From Cyrtodaria siliqua (taxonomy: Eukaryota; Mollusca; Bivalvia; Adapedonta; Hiatellidae), in the NCBI GenBank assembly GCA_037043455.1, contig JAWPHD010000130.1, forward strand, positions 563,473-627,472: 64,000 nucleotides of DNA. The letters are read 5' to 3'. How positions within the stretch are numbered: position 1 is the stretch's first letter; each line of letters opens with the position of its first letter. Both the position numbers and the translations under genes were made by a program. Under the pieces are notes generated by a model. The model was not told the DNA's origin, did not search any database, and worked only from the letters and a program-made list of their open reading frames with translations. Positions 49,990-60,529 of the stretch are shown in pieces.

Positions 49990-51162
49990 GTTTTCAGTTA
50001 ATATTTGCTTAAACAACTTAAAAAGAAAAGGAAAAACATACAAAAAGAAATATGACGATAGATGGTGAAGGAAAACATAAACAAAAAGTAATTCGAACCA
50101 GAGTCGTTACAACTCAAAAAAATAAATAACAATAAAAAATAAAAAATGGGAAAAGTAAAGAGGACTGCATATAGTTTTGTTGGATAACAGGATGATAACG
50201 GGTGACACTGGGGATCAGAAGAAGTCCTCGATACACAGCAACACTGACGGGCAGCCACAGACATCAATCATATTTACATACTCTGCAAGATTAGAAGCGT
50301 TTGCTTTTTATTATATACTTTTGAACAGCCTCAAAGATTGAAACGTTATTGTCATATCTTATCGACTGATCACCGCATAAAAGTGTTTGGAGTATAACTG
50401 TGCATAACGGGTTAATGGTGTGTGCAAGGCCAGTACGTATTTCATTGTAAGCAGGACAATTGAAGAAAAAGTGTTGGTTTTCTTCAATACTACCACTATG
50501 ACAGTGATCACATAACGGGGATGTGATTATATTTTTCTGTAACAGAGAGAGGTTCAATGAACTACAATTGGTACGTAAACGGGTGTGTAGAATTTGGTCT
50601 TTTCTATTTCCAACGTAAAAGTATTTGGGCGGTTGTATGATATTGCGATTCAAATAACGTTTAAATAAATGAATGGAATCTGTGTTTCTAACATCTTGAG
50701 GTAAAGAGTTCCACTCGTGAACAGTAGTTGGTAGGAATGATTCTCTATAAAGTTTAGTTCTAGCATTTAATGTCTGAAGATTATTTTCATTTCTTAGCGT
50801 CTCCTACTAATAGTGGTACCATAGACGATAAATACGAAGGCGTTAGGGAGTAAACCATTTTATAAAACAGAATAAGTTGATGATTAATTCTCCGATTCTG
50901 TAAAGTTTCCCATCCTGTTTCTTTTTTAAACGATCAAGGGATACCAATTAGGTAGTACCTGTTGTTATTCTGGCTGCTTCATTTTGAATTGTGTCCAGCT
51001 CTATCTTTTCGTTATTGGTGCAGTTATCACATAGTACATCCCCGTATTCCAATAGTGGTCTTATAAAACTTATATAGATAGTTTCAAGAAATTTTCTTTC
51101 GAGTTGGTGTTTAAGTTTTCTCATAATATTAATTCTACTCCATGTTTTATTTTTATATACTC
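49990..51162 (-). pseudogene. Non-LTR retrotransposon: ORF2 C-terminal part and 3' UTR
   Basis: On the - strand it reads WSRINIMRKLKHQLERKFLE, then FIRPLLEYGDVLCDNC, then NEAARITTG. A stop and frameshift follow, then FYKMVYSLTPSYLSSMVPLL. Another shift leads into TKLYRESFLPTTVHEWNSLP, IIQPPKYFYVGNRKDQILHT, SPLCDHCHSGSIEENQHFFF and NCPAY, ending at the stop at 50291. 'RPLLEY.D.LWDNC' and a terminal C-x2-C...H...C zinc-knuckle are typical of CR1/Jockey-type ORF2 ends. It is the continuation of 52404-53843, from which it is separated by an inserted element. The piece below 50291 looks like 3' UTR. Confidence 0.8.
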
Positions 51163-51167
51163 AATTG

Positions 51168-52403
51168 TAGCAGATGTTATTGAAGCTTTTAATGACACCT
51201 CTCGGTATCTGGATGACATACTGAACATTGACAACCCTTTCTTTCAAACTATGGTTCATAATATTTATCCTAAAGAACTTCGGCTTAATAAAGAAAATAT
51301 ATCTGATAATAACGCTTCTTTTCTTGATTTAGATCTCTCGATTGAAAATGGTAAAATAATTAGCAAACTCTATGACAAGAGAGATGATTTTAATTTTGAC
51401 ATTGTTAATTATCCCCACTTGGATGGGGATGTTCCCCGAGCAACTTCTTATGGGGTGTATCTGTCTCAACTCATTCGTTTTTCTAGAGCTTGTACTCGAG
51501 TTGAGGACTTTAATATTCGTAATCTTTGTATAACTAAAAAGTTACTCAATCAGGGTTTCCGTTACCATAAACTTCGTAAAACTTTTGCAAAATGTTATTA
51601 TCGTAACCCTGATCTTCTTTCCAAATATAATTGTAATTTAAGGACTCTTCTGCGACAAGGACTATCACAACCTGACTTCTATGGTGATGTGATTTATAAA
51701 CTTCGTAAGAATCTTGGTCATGATCACTTTCATACTATCTTTGTTAAACTTGTTAAAAAGTTTATCAAAAGAGGTTATGACCCTATCATTTTGCAACGTA
51801 CTGCATGCTTGGTGGTGGACCCTTTTGCAGTTCGCCACTATGCTTTCCTCTTTAATTGTACGATGACCGGACAGGCTGTGGACCCTATGATGACGCCTAC
51901 CTAAAGCCCATTGGGAAGGTGGCGTTTGATGTTTGTCCATGTTCTTTCTTGTCGTGCCCTTAATGGTGTATTCTCTTACTGCTCTGGCTTCTGCCAAGTC
52001 ATTGAGTACCTTCATTGTGGCTTTCTAGGCTATTGTTTTTTTGTATTATATTTACACGAGCATATTTGTGTTTTACTTATATTGCCTATTGATGCTGCCT
52101 TGTTGGTTAGAGTTTAGATCATGGCGGGGATTTCTTTATTTACACTGTCCTGTTTTAATGGGATGACAGTAGGGTAAGTGTGAGGTTTGGTGCACCCTAG
52201 AACCGGTTTAAACCCCCAGTGGCCTACTTTGCCACTGACCGTTCCAAGGCGGTAGCCCTATTGTCAACCCTTTTGTGTTTGTGATGTAGTTTGCATGTTT
52301 TATTACTTTTGCCTTTTCGTTTGTCTGTTTGCGTGTTTGTTTTTTTGTTTTGTGGTTGACTGTCGTCTGAATGCTGCTTTCCCTGTCCGATATTTTTATC
52401 CTT
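51168..52403 (+). mobile_element. 5'-truncated RT element (RYLDDI motif) inserted in the non-LTR copy
   Basis: An uninterrupted frame from about 51168 to 51904 encodes AFNDTSRYLDDILNIDNPFF, NNASFLDLDLSIENGKI, KLYDKRDDFNFDIVNYPHLD, GDVPRATSYGVYLSQLIRFS, NQGFRYHKLRKTFAKCYYRN and LQRTACLVVDPFAVRHYAFL, ending at TAA 51902-51904. YLDD is the catalytic motif of a reverse transcriptase, so the palm's earlier motifs are lost by 5' truncation. No endonuclease is visible. The 3' UTR (51905-52403) holds 'gccactgaccgttccaaggc' and the other blocks seen as solo tails across the window. I recognise the protein type from invertebrate genomes, but cannot assign a named clade; Penelope-like is a possibility. 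A 5 bp repeat (attgt, 51163-51167 and 52404-52408) flanks it. Confidence 0.8.
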
Positions 52404-52408
52404 ATTGT

Positions 52409-53843
52409 GAGTGCCAGCTACAGTCATTTGAAAGAATGATACCTAGGTGTTTATGGCACTGGACTTCTGAAATGTTTTGGTTAACCATTTGTAGAGTGAG
52501 GTGCGCAGGTTTTTTACGAAGTTTGCGGGATAACAGTAGATATTCTGTTTTGGACGGATTAAAAGTGACAAGCCATTTGTTTGACCAGGAGGTTATGTTT
52601 GCAATGTCCGAATTGAGGATATTAGCTGCAACATCAATTTCATCGACAATAATATAAAGACTAGTATCATCAGCAAAAAGCCGTATATTGGAATGAATGT
52701 CAGAAACAATGTCATTTATATAAATTAGAAAAAGAAGAGGGCCAAGAATAGAGCCTTGTGGGACTTCAGCATTGATTGTACTCCAATTAGACTTAGCACC
52801 GGGAATAACAACACATTGAATACGGTTTTCAAGGTAATTGGTGAACCAAGATAAAAGATCGGCTGAAATTCCTGCCGCTTTCAGTTTAACTAGGAGCTCT
52901 TTGTGCCATATTCGATCAAACGCCCTACTTATATCGAAGAAAATAGCTCTAACCTCTTTCCCAGCATCAAGCGCTTTACAGAGTGTTATACAAAAATGTA
53001 TTAGATTAATTGAGGAATCACCTTCGATAATTCCGGACTGCAAGTTTGTAAGGAAAGTATTATCAAGAAGAAAATTAAAAATATGTTTGAAGATTAGTCT
53101 CTCTAACACTTTGACAATATTGCTTAAAAACGATATTGGACGATAGTTGTTAACACAAGAGGGGTATCCTTTCTTTAAAATTGCACATACATAAGCCTCT
53201 TTCCAGATTTAGTGATTTTTACCCTGCGAAATAGACAAATTAAACAGATGACAAAGATGAGAAGCAAATTCATTTGCTAACTCACGAAGGACTATGTTGT
53301 TAATCTGGTCTGGACCAGCGGCTTTTCCTACAGGGAGCTCACGAAGGACTATGTTGTTAATCTGGTCTGGACCAGCGGCTTTTCCTACAGGGAGCTCACG
53401 AAGGACTATGTTGTTAATTTGGTCTGGACCAGCGGCTTTTCCTACAGGGAGGGACTTCAAAACTGAATTAACTTCATATGGAGTTAGAACGAGGGTATTT
53501 AGAGTGTGATCTGCAACGTTTGGATGCACATAAGGGGGTTCAATGTTAGTGTCGTTAAGGACAGTCTGGCTTTTGAAGTAGTCGTTTAGTAAATTGGCTT
53601 TATCAGATTCGTCGGAAAAAATGGAGTTGTTTTCAAAAAAGTCTGGGATAGACCGTTTTTCATTTGATGGAATGAGCTTTTAAGGGTTTTCCACCAGTCC
53701 TTAAAAGAAAAAGATGATTTAAGCTTTTCGGTAAGAGTTTTATAGTATGCCTCTTTTGACTGACGTATTAATGCAACTTCATGTATTACAAGTATGATAC
53801 TCTCTTTTATTTGTTTGTGGTCTATTGCTAGCGTAACGTCCAA
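52409..53843 (-). pseudogene. Non-LTR retrotransposon ORF2: reverse transcriptase core
   Basis: On the - strand, fragments run from KEAYYKTLTEKLKSSF through SLPVGKAAGPDQINNIVLRE (three tandem copies) and IWKEAYVCAILKKGYPSCVN, then NYRPISFLSNIVKVLERLI. They continue with SGIIEGDSSINLIHF, IFFDISRAFDRIWHKELLVK (motif A), AEVPQGSILGPLLFLIYIND (motif B), IRLFADDTSLYI (motif C, FADD), CHKHLGIILS and SNDCSWHS. These are the ordered RT motifs of a CR1/Jockey/RTE-type element. A stop before IWKEAY and at least one frameshift near 53690 disable it. The copy is 5'-truncated near 53845, so ORF1 and the endonuclease are missing. The C-terminal part continues at 51162 and below, after the inserted element. 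Confidence 0.88.
53294..53464 (-). repeat. 57 bp in-frame triplication inside the RT coding sequence
   Basis: Three near-identical 57 bp units ('ctcacgaaggactatgttgt', 'taatctggtctggaccagcg', 'gcttttcctacagggag') encode three copies of LPVGKAAGPDQINNIVLRE. Only one such segment is expected in an RT (the block before motif 1). The third copy differs by one base (aattt for aatct). Confidence 0.95.
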
Positions 53844-54084
53844 TACTTATAAGCTATACTGAGCATATTAAGCAAATAAGTTTGATTTTTATTCAGCGAA
53901 ACATGAGCACAGACTAAAATAAGTATGTAGCGATACATTTGCTAATTTGAAAAAAAAAGAAAAACGTATTTTATTTATTGTTTGTAATCTGAGTTGGGTA
54001 AATGGGACCGCAACATTTACATTTCTGTTGCTCCAAATGAATCCATTAGCGCACTGTATTTTGTTCACATTATGTCTTTTGGCA

Positions 54085-54165
54085 CATAACAGTCCCTCGT
54101 AGCTCGATTGGTACCGTCGTACCCGCAAGAATAATTTAAGTGTGTGCCACGAGTTAGATTCCCTG
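54085..54165 (+). repeat. Weak tRNA-like segment, possible SINE remnant
   Basis: 'cgtagctcgattggtacc' resembles an A box and 'cacgagttagattcc' a B box, about 45 bases apart. It is degenerate; it could be chance. Confidence 0.3.
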
Positions 54166-54459
54166 AAGTGGTTCCATTGTTTGGATTTCGTCAAAACATT
54201 TTGTTTCTATTTAGTAAATATTTAATAATGGTAGTTTTGTAACGTTTATCAACGTATTTAATGTGTGTTTCATGAGACAAAAGTGATCGCTACCGAAACT
54301 TTAAGGATGTGCTGACATTTGAATGTGTGTATGTTTCATCATTCAAGACGCCACTTTTATTTATTGTGTATAAAACAACCAAACACATTTATACACGTGT
54401 ATGGAAGTATTTAAACTCAGTGTGAGATGGATAATTCCAGACATTTTTAGAACCATATA

Positions 54460-54720
54460 ATTTGTTATGCCCCCGACATTCGAAGAATAGTGGAAGGGTA
54501 TATAGTGTTACCCCTGTCCATCCATCCGTCCATTCGTCCTTGCGAACGTCCCGAAAATGTTTGTCAGGACTAACTTGGGTAATCGGCCAAGTTCGATAGT
54601 CAGCCCGAACATAATTATGTACTTTGGAATAGTAAAAGTTCTCGAAATAAAAGCAATATTGGAGGCATTCGTTACCTATGGACATTTTTCTAGTTTACAT
54701 ATACGGCTAATAGTTTGTGT
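54460..54720 (-). repeat. Dispersed repeat with 'ttatgcccccgacattcgaa' head
   Basis: The run 'gaagaatagtggaagggtat' then 'atagtgttacccctgtccat' and 'ccatccgtccattcgtcc' resembles a dispersed element frequent in bivalve genomes, recognised from general knowledge rather than an in-window copy. Confidence 0.4.
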
Positions 54721-54919
54721 AACCATTCCGGCAATCTTTAAATAGTGATATGTTAACGTTTTTAAGTATAACGGTATCTGTTTGTTTCCAGTACTTGACC
54801 TAATAGTTAAGAATCCTTGCATAACGGTAAATAAATAAAAACATAGCAAAATACCAACAATGTATTTGTAATTAATGTAAATCAATGTAATTAAAGTATA
54901 AGTAAATTGTAACGTATTT

Positions 54920-55290
54920 ACGTTACACCTTTTTCAAGCAGCATTAAACAAACTGACATATGTAGCAATTGTAAACGCTGTAACCACGTTTTGAAGAGAA
55001 TTTCAGTAAACTATGAATTCTTGATGTAACAATGTGTCTAGATAAAAGATAATGTTCTAAAGTATCAAATGTAACCATTGTAACCACTGTTCCCACGATA
55101 TTTATAAAAACACAGAATTGAATTGAATTGGGTTTTACGGCCCTAACAGGAATCAACATGCCATGCTCATCCTCCATTTACATCAAGATAAAATATGTAG
55201 AATGGGACTCGAACCTTCTAACCTGCAGAACTACAGAGTTGCTGCACATTCTATAGTAAACACTCAGTTTACGATGGAGCCACGTATCCA
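54920..55290. repeat. Partial copy of a 'taaccattgtaaccact' repeat and a second dispersed repeat
   Basis: At 54950-55110 'gcaattgtaaacgctgtaac', 'tttcagtaaactatgaattc' and 'aaatgtaaccattgtaacca' match units of the array at 57400-58420. From 55120 'aattgaattgggttttacgg' begins a second element, whose relative starts at 56940 with 'aattgaattggattttatag'. Confidence 0.55.
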
Positions 55291-55379
55291 CGCTTGCATA
55301 CGCGGTGTCATGATGAAGACCTTGAATCAACATGATAAACAAGAGGCCCAAGAGGGCATGTGGACGCTCTATTGGCTTA

Positions 55380-56300
55380 TATGGCTCTTATAACATCAGT
55401 GAAGCGAGTGACTATCGTCTTAAAGAGGCAAAATATAGCATTTTTAACAAAATCAAGAGCCATAACTCTACCATAACTGGTCCGATCTGGCTGGTTTTCG
55501 AACTTGGCCAGTAGAGATAATAAAAAAAAAAAAAAAAAAAAAAATTGACAAATAAATAAATGTAAAAATAATAAAAGAAAAAACTTAAAAAATCTGGTAA
55601 AGTTTGGTAAAGATCGGGTGAAAGATGAAGGCCCTATCATCTTAACGAGGCAAAATTTAGCATTTTTAACTAAATCAAGGGCCATAACTCCGCCGATACT
55701 GGTCCTATCTGGCTGATTTTCGAACTTATCCTAGCTTCCATTGATATTAACAATCTGTTCAAGTTTGGTAAAGATCGAATGAAAAATGAAAGCCCTATTG
55801 TCTTAACGAGGCAAAATATAGCATTTTTAACTAAATCAAGGGCCATAACTACGTTTGAACTGGTCCAATCTGACTGGTTTTCGAACTTGTCCAAGCTTTC
55901 ATTGATAGTAACAATCTAAAGATGAGGTGAAAGATTAAGACCCTATCGTCTTAACGATGCAAAATAAAGCATTTTTAACTCAATCAAGGGCCTTAACTCC
56001 GCCGATACTGGTCCGATCTGGCTGGTTTTCAAACTTGTTTAAGCTTTCATTGATAGTAACAATCTGGTAAAGTTTGGTAAAGATGAGATGAAAGATGAAG
56101 GCCCTATCGTCTCAACGAGGCAAAATATAGCATTTTTAACTAAATCAAGGGCCATAACTACGTTTTAACTGGTCCGATCTGGCTGATTTTCGAACTTGTC
56201 CAAGCTTTCATTGATATTATCAACCTGTTAAAGTTTGGCAAAGATTGGATACAAATTGAAGGCCCTATCGTCTTAACGAGAAAATGTTAACCGACGGACG
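55380..56300 (+). repeat. ~160 bp tandem repeat, about 6 copies ('atcaagggccataactc')
   Basis: 'cctatcgtcttaacgaggca'-type starts are seen near 55410, 55633, 55795, 55930, 56105 and 56265. Between them lie 'aaatatagcatttttaacta', 'aatcaagggccataactc' and 'tggtccgatctggctgattt'. A poly(A) tract (55518-55543) interrupts the first unit. Confidence 0.85.
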
Positions 56301-56939
56301 GACGACGTACGACGGACAACTCGTCATCAAATAAAAATGACCAAATGAACATGAAGGGGGATGGGGTGGAGAGTCCTACCCCTCTACCTCTAGCGGGATT
56401 TGCTGTGATTATGTTATTTATGTAACTCAATGAAATTAATGTGAAACTGTAGTGTTACTTATGTACTTATTTGTTTTCCATTTCGATCCCCAAGTTAATG
56501 GTTGTCCGTTTATTCACCCCGTCATAGGTGTGTGAGGGTCGGGGTGTGCCATCCATCTATAAACCTTTTTTTTTTGAAGTTGTTCAAGACTTTATTAAGA
56601 ATGATTATCAACATTTTATAAGAGAATACCGTTATCTGGGCGCTACCGGATTGCAGTGTGTCCATTTAAACCTAGGGAGAAAAGTCTTAATAAACGTAAA
56701 GATTTTTTTTTTCAAATCCAGTGTACAATCTACAGTGTCAATACGTATATAATTGTTATACACGGATAATTTTGATGTTATAATATCAACAAATCAAAAC
56801 TTTTCATATTTTCGTTTTTGAATTTTTTTATTAATAATATTCCATCCTTTGTAATATCAAATAGTAATACATAGTAAGTTATTTATCAGGTAATTGTTTA
56901 AGGATGTTTTTTTTTTTTCAAAGGATTAATAAGATTGAT

Positions 56940-57125
56940 TAATTGAATTGGATTTTATAGTCGCACCAACAGCTAAGGTCATATGTCGACTTTCCAGCTT
57001 CCATTGGTGGAGGAAGACCCCAGGTGCCCCTCCGGGCAATTTTCGTGCACGGGCGGGCACCTGGGTAGAACCACCGACGTTCCGCAAGCCAGCTGGATAG
57101 CTACCTCACATAAAGATTCCTAGGA
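56940..57125 (+). repeat. Dispersed repeat, moderately GC-rich
   Basis: 'gctaaggtcatatgtcgact', 'ttccagcttccattggtgga' and 'ccaccgacgttccgcaagcc' form a block much richer in GC than its surroundings. It resembles a dispersed element known from bivalves. Confidence 0.5.
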
Positions 57126-57399
57126 CATTGGAACCAGAGTAATTTGGGATCTTTTGTAATTGTATAAGGCGAGGCATACACTCTTTCAAATTCAAAATGT
57201 GGATCACTATTAACTTAATTTTTCGATTTTCTTAATGAATTGGAAAATGGGATACATATTGTTCCTAATCATTATGTCATATATGGTTCTACAGCCTTTC
57301 CCATTTTTTTGCATTAACGATAGGATTAGTGGCCAAATAGGATTAGTACTTGTGAACATACATTTTTCATGCTTTATTTTAAAAAAAGACTGATGTATA

Positions 57400-58420
57400 T
57401 AAATTGTAACCATTGAAGGGAATGCAAGTAAACTATGAATGCTAGATGTAACAATGTGTAACCGTAAATTAACTGTTATGTTACTGATGTAACTAGTCTA
57501 GAAAGAAAACCACAATGTTTTAAATTAGCATATGTAGCCATTGTAACCTCTGCAACGATGATAAAATAAAAACAGAGATATAAATAAATATTCTTTGTGT
57601 AACTCAATGTAATTAAGGTGTAACTGGATTGTAACTATTCATCTATTGTCATGTTTCATTTTAAAACAAATGTAACCGTTTTAACGATGTATGAAGATGT
57701 ATCTCTGTGTAACCGCAGTGTAACTGTTATGTAACTGATGTAAGAACTCTAGAAAAAAAGACAATGTTTCAAATTATCAAATGGAGCCATTGTAACCTAT
57801 GTAACCGGGATAAAATAAGCACAAATATATATACATATATATATATATTATTTATGTAAGTCAATGTAATTAAGCCGAGCAACTGTTTTTATGTTTCATT
57901 TTAAAAACTGCCTTTTATACTGCTTTTTATAATAAAGTAACCATTTTAACCACGCTTTGAAGAGAATACAAGTAAAATAGGAAATCTAGATGTATCTCTG
58001 TGTAACCGCAGTGTATCTGCTCGGTAACACATGTATCTAGTCTAAAAGAAAATGATTTAAATTACTAAATGTAACCAATGATACCACTGTAACCAAGATG
58101 TTTATATAAAAAGAACACAACATACCACCAATGTGTATATTCTGTAGGTAACTCAATGTAACTAAGGCATAACAGGAGTATGACTTAAGTACCTAAAACC
58201 TTTTTTCATGCTTCATTTTAAAAACTGACGTAGGTATATCAACTGTAACCATTGTAACCACAGTTTTGAATGCAAGTAAATTATAAATTCTAGATAATTA
58301 TAACTATGTGTAACGTTAGTGTGTCCGTAATGTAACTTATGTAACTAGTCTAGAACAAATGGCAATGTGCGAAATTATCAAACGCAACTGTTGTTAGTAA
58401 AACTTCTTTAACACTTCTCA
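57400..58420 (+). repeat. Degenerate ~275 bp tandem repeat, about 4 copies
   Basis: Each unit has 'gaatgcaagtaaactatgaa', 'tagatgtaacaatgtgtaac', 'gttatgtaactgatgtaact', 'agtctagaaagaaaa' and 'gtaaccattgtaaccac' in the same order. Units begin near 57415, 57665, 57940 and 58245. Identity is low, so the array is old. Confidence 0.7.
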
Positions 58421-58633
58421 TGAATTTGCAGTCGTCTTTAAACAACTCCAAGTCGACATGTTACCATTGTAACTGTCTCATTTTAGCATTACAAAACGGA
58501 CCTTTCTTAAAATTTGCGAAGGTTTCGTGCTCTATATGTCCTCAAACATCATTTCCGACTCCACTTGTAAATCCGGTGTCATATATCCAAAATCTTCAGA
58601 CACCGTTTGTAAATCCTGTAAATCCTGTAGTAC

Positions 58634-58854
58634 TTATTCTTCCTCCCATAATTTTATGACGGCGTCCTTGTCTGCCAACTGCTTTTGAAAATCCTTTTGT
58701 TCTTTCTCCAGTCTGACCTTATATTGATTAATCGTGGTGTCCTTGTCTGCCAACTGCGCAAGTAAGTTCTTCTGTTCGTTTTTCACTGTCTCCAGTTCGT
58801 CCTTTACAATTTCCTTTTCACGCTCTTGCTTCTTCAACTCTTCTTCCATTTTCT
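58634..58854 (-). CDS. Possible coiled-coil exon (- strand)
   Basis: On the - strand, a good acceptor (tttatttcctcag) precedes AAAATGG. The frame reads MEEELKKQEREKEIVKDELE, then NLLAQLADKDTTINQYKVRL, then QKQLADKDAVIKLWEEE and a stop. The strong charge pattern predicts a coiled coil with two QLADKD(T/A)(T/V)I repeats. In-frame sequence after the stop still looks coding (LQDLQDLQTVSEDFGYMTPD) until a second stop, so this may be a decaying gene copy. Its upstream part would lie beyond the hAT element. The protein is not identified. Confidence 0.4.
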
Positions 58855-59764
58855 GAGGAAATAAATAAACTGTTACAGTGCTAAATAATCATAAATTATT
58901 AATGCATTCGTATATATGAACATACTACTCGTATATTATTAACATTAAATGACCAGATAGAATGCTAGCACAGTTTTTACCTATTCATCCGTGTATACTT
59001 TCAGGGTGGCCACAGAAATCCAAAAATGAAATTCCCTGATTTTTCCCTGACTGAAAGGTGATTTTCCCTGATCTTTTCACGGAGTATATAGCTCAAATAC
59101 AGCTGTATACGTATGGCCTCCAACCTCCCCTTATAGCCATACCTTCACCACCATTAAGCCAAACACATTCTTTACTCATATCTTTGGAGTTTTACAGGTC
59201 TTAGACTTACTTGTCACATTTACAAAAGTACCAGAAGCATTGTATAGGCAAATGAAAATGCTTAATCTTGCACAGCGACTGGGATGAAGTGAACCAGGGA
59301 ATGACAGCTAGGATATGCCATCCTTTAAGCATTATTAACTGGAAGATTTACTATTCAGGACAATAACTTACAGACTGATAATTGATGTAGAATAGAAATA
59401 TGTATTTAGCATTAAAGCTAAAAAAATACTGTCACATCTAAACAAGCAAACATTTGCTGTACTCTAATCTTTCAAAATTTCTGCACAAGTTCAAACATTT
59501 TCAACTGCCTAAACAAGTCATCATTCAACTTAACAAGAGTTTTACTTTGAAGGTAATGTTACAAGTCTCTTATTAAAATAAAGCAAGTAAGCAATGTGAA
59601 AAGAAGACTGAAACACTTTCTAGCCTTTGCTAGAAGACATCTATACATGCAAGAGAATGCCTAATTTCAGCACTAACATACCCGATACATGAAGTAGTTA
59701 CAAAAACATTAAGCTAATAGTCATATGCATAGATGGAAGATTATAAAGCAAAAAGCAACATGTA

Positions 59765-60300
59765 TAGCAGAAGGCGAAAACTGACCACAGCTGACAATGG
59801 TTACACCATGGCAACCATGGATTAACAATTAAACAATTGGCACCAAGGCCATTGTGCATCAACAGTGTTCACAGCTAGGTCAAGAAATTCAGCATTTTAC
59901 TTGTAACCAGTGCATGTTTTAACTCCCCTTGCTTCTCTCATAGCTTTAGAGTCTAAAACCCCAATATCATTTTTAGTTTTCACATTATCTCAAACACCTT
60001 CAAAAAACTTCCAGTTAAAAAGAATTCTCTCTCAAAAAGAGTTTTTGTAAGGTGTTTGGGATAATGTCAAAACTTTAAAAATTATGGTAGAATTTTTTAG
60101 ACACTGTAGCTATAGCAAGGCAAGATAAAACATGTACTGGTGGTACATGTAAGTAAAGTGCTGAATATTTTTGACTAGGATAGAAACAGAACATGCAGGT
60201 AACCTTGGCACCAATTGTTGTATTGTTAAACCATGGCTGAACATGGTTAAACATGTTCAGCTTTCATTGGTCATTTTATGCCTTGGTAGTTTAACTGAAG
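59765..60300. repeat. ~530 bp long inverted repeat inside the hAT element
   Basis: Arms of about 250 bp face each other around 60030. 'tctcaaacaccttcaaaaaa' (59989) faces the reverse complement of 'ttttgtaaggtgtttgggat'. 'gtcaagaaattcagcatttt' (59879) faces that of 'aaagtgctgaatatttttga'. 'aacaattggcaccaaggcc' (59830) faces that of 'ggtaaccttggcaccaattg'. Arms are imperfect. There is no coding sequence. Confidence 0.8.
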
Positions 60301-60529
60301 ATATACACTGACACCCTTTACTTTGAAGCTCCTGCAAACAGTTTGTTAGTGTCCTAATGCAGGGTTACAAACACAGGTGAGGTTATAGAGTTAATGTCAA
60401 TAAGCAACTCTAACAACAAGCAACCGTTTCCCACATATATAAAGTTTCATTGAGATATGTTTACACTACTAATGTTGATTGTGATCATCGTTTGATTTTG
60501 TTTTGTGGACTTAAAGAACTCTGTCACAT

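Noticed and set aside
49998..50267. Small hydrophobic protein on the - strand
   Set aside because: It is the 3' untranslated part of the non-LTR element; composition is driven by A/T runs.
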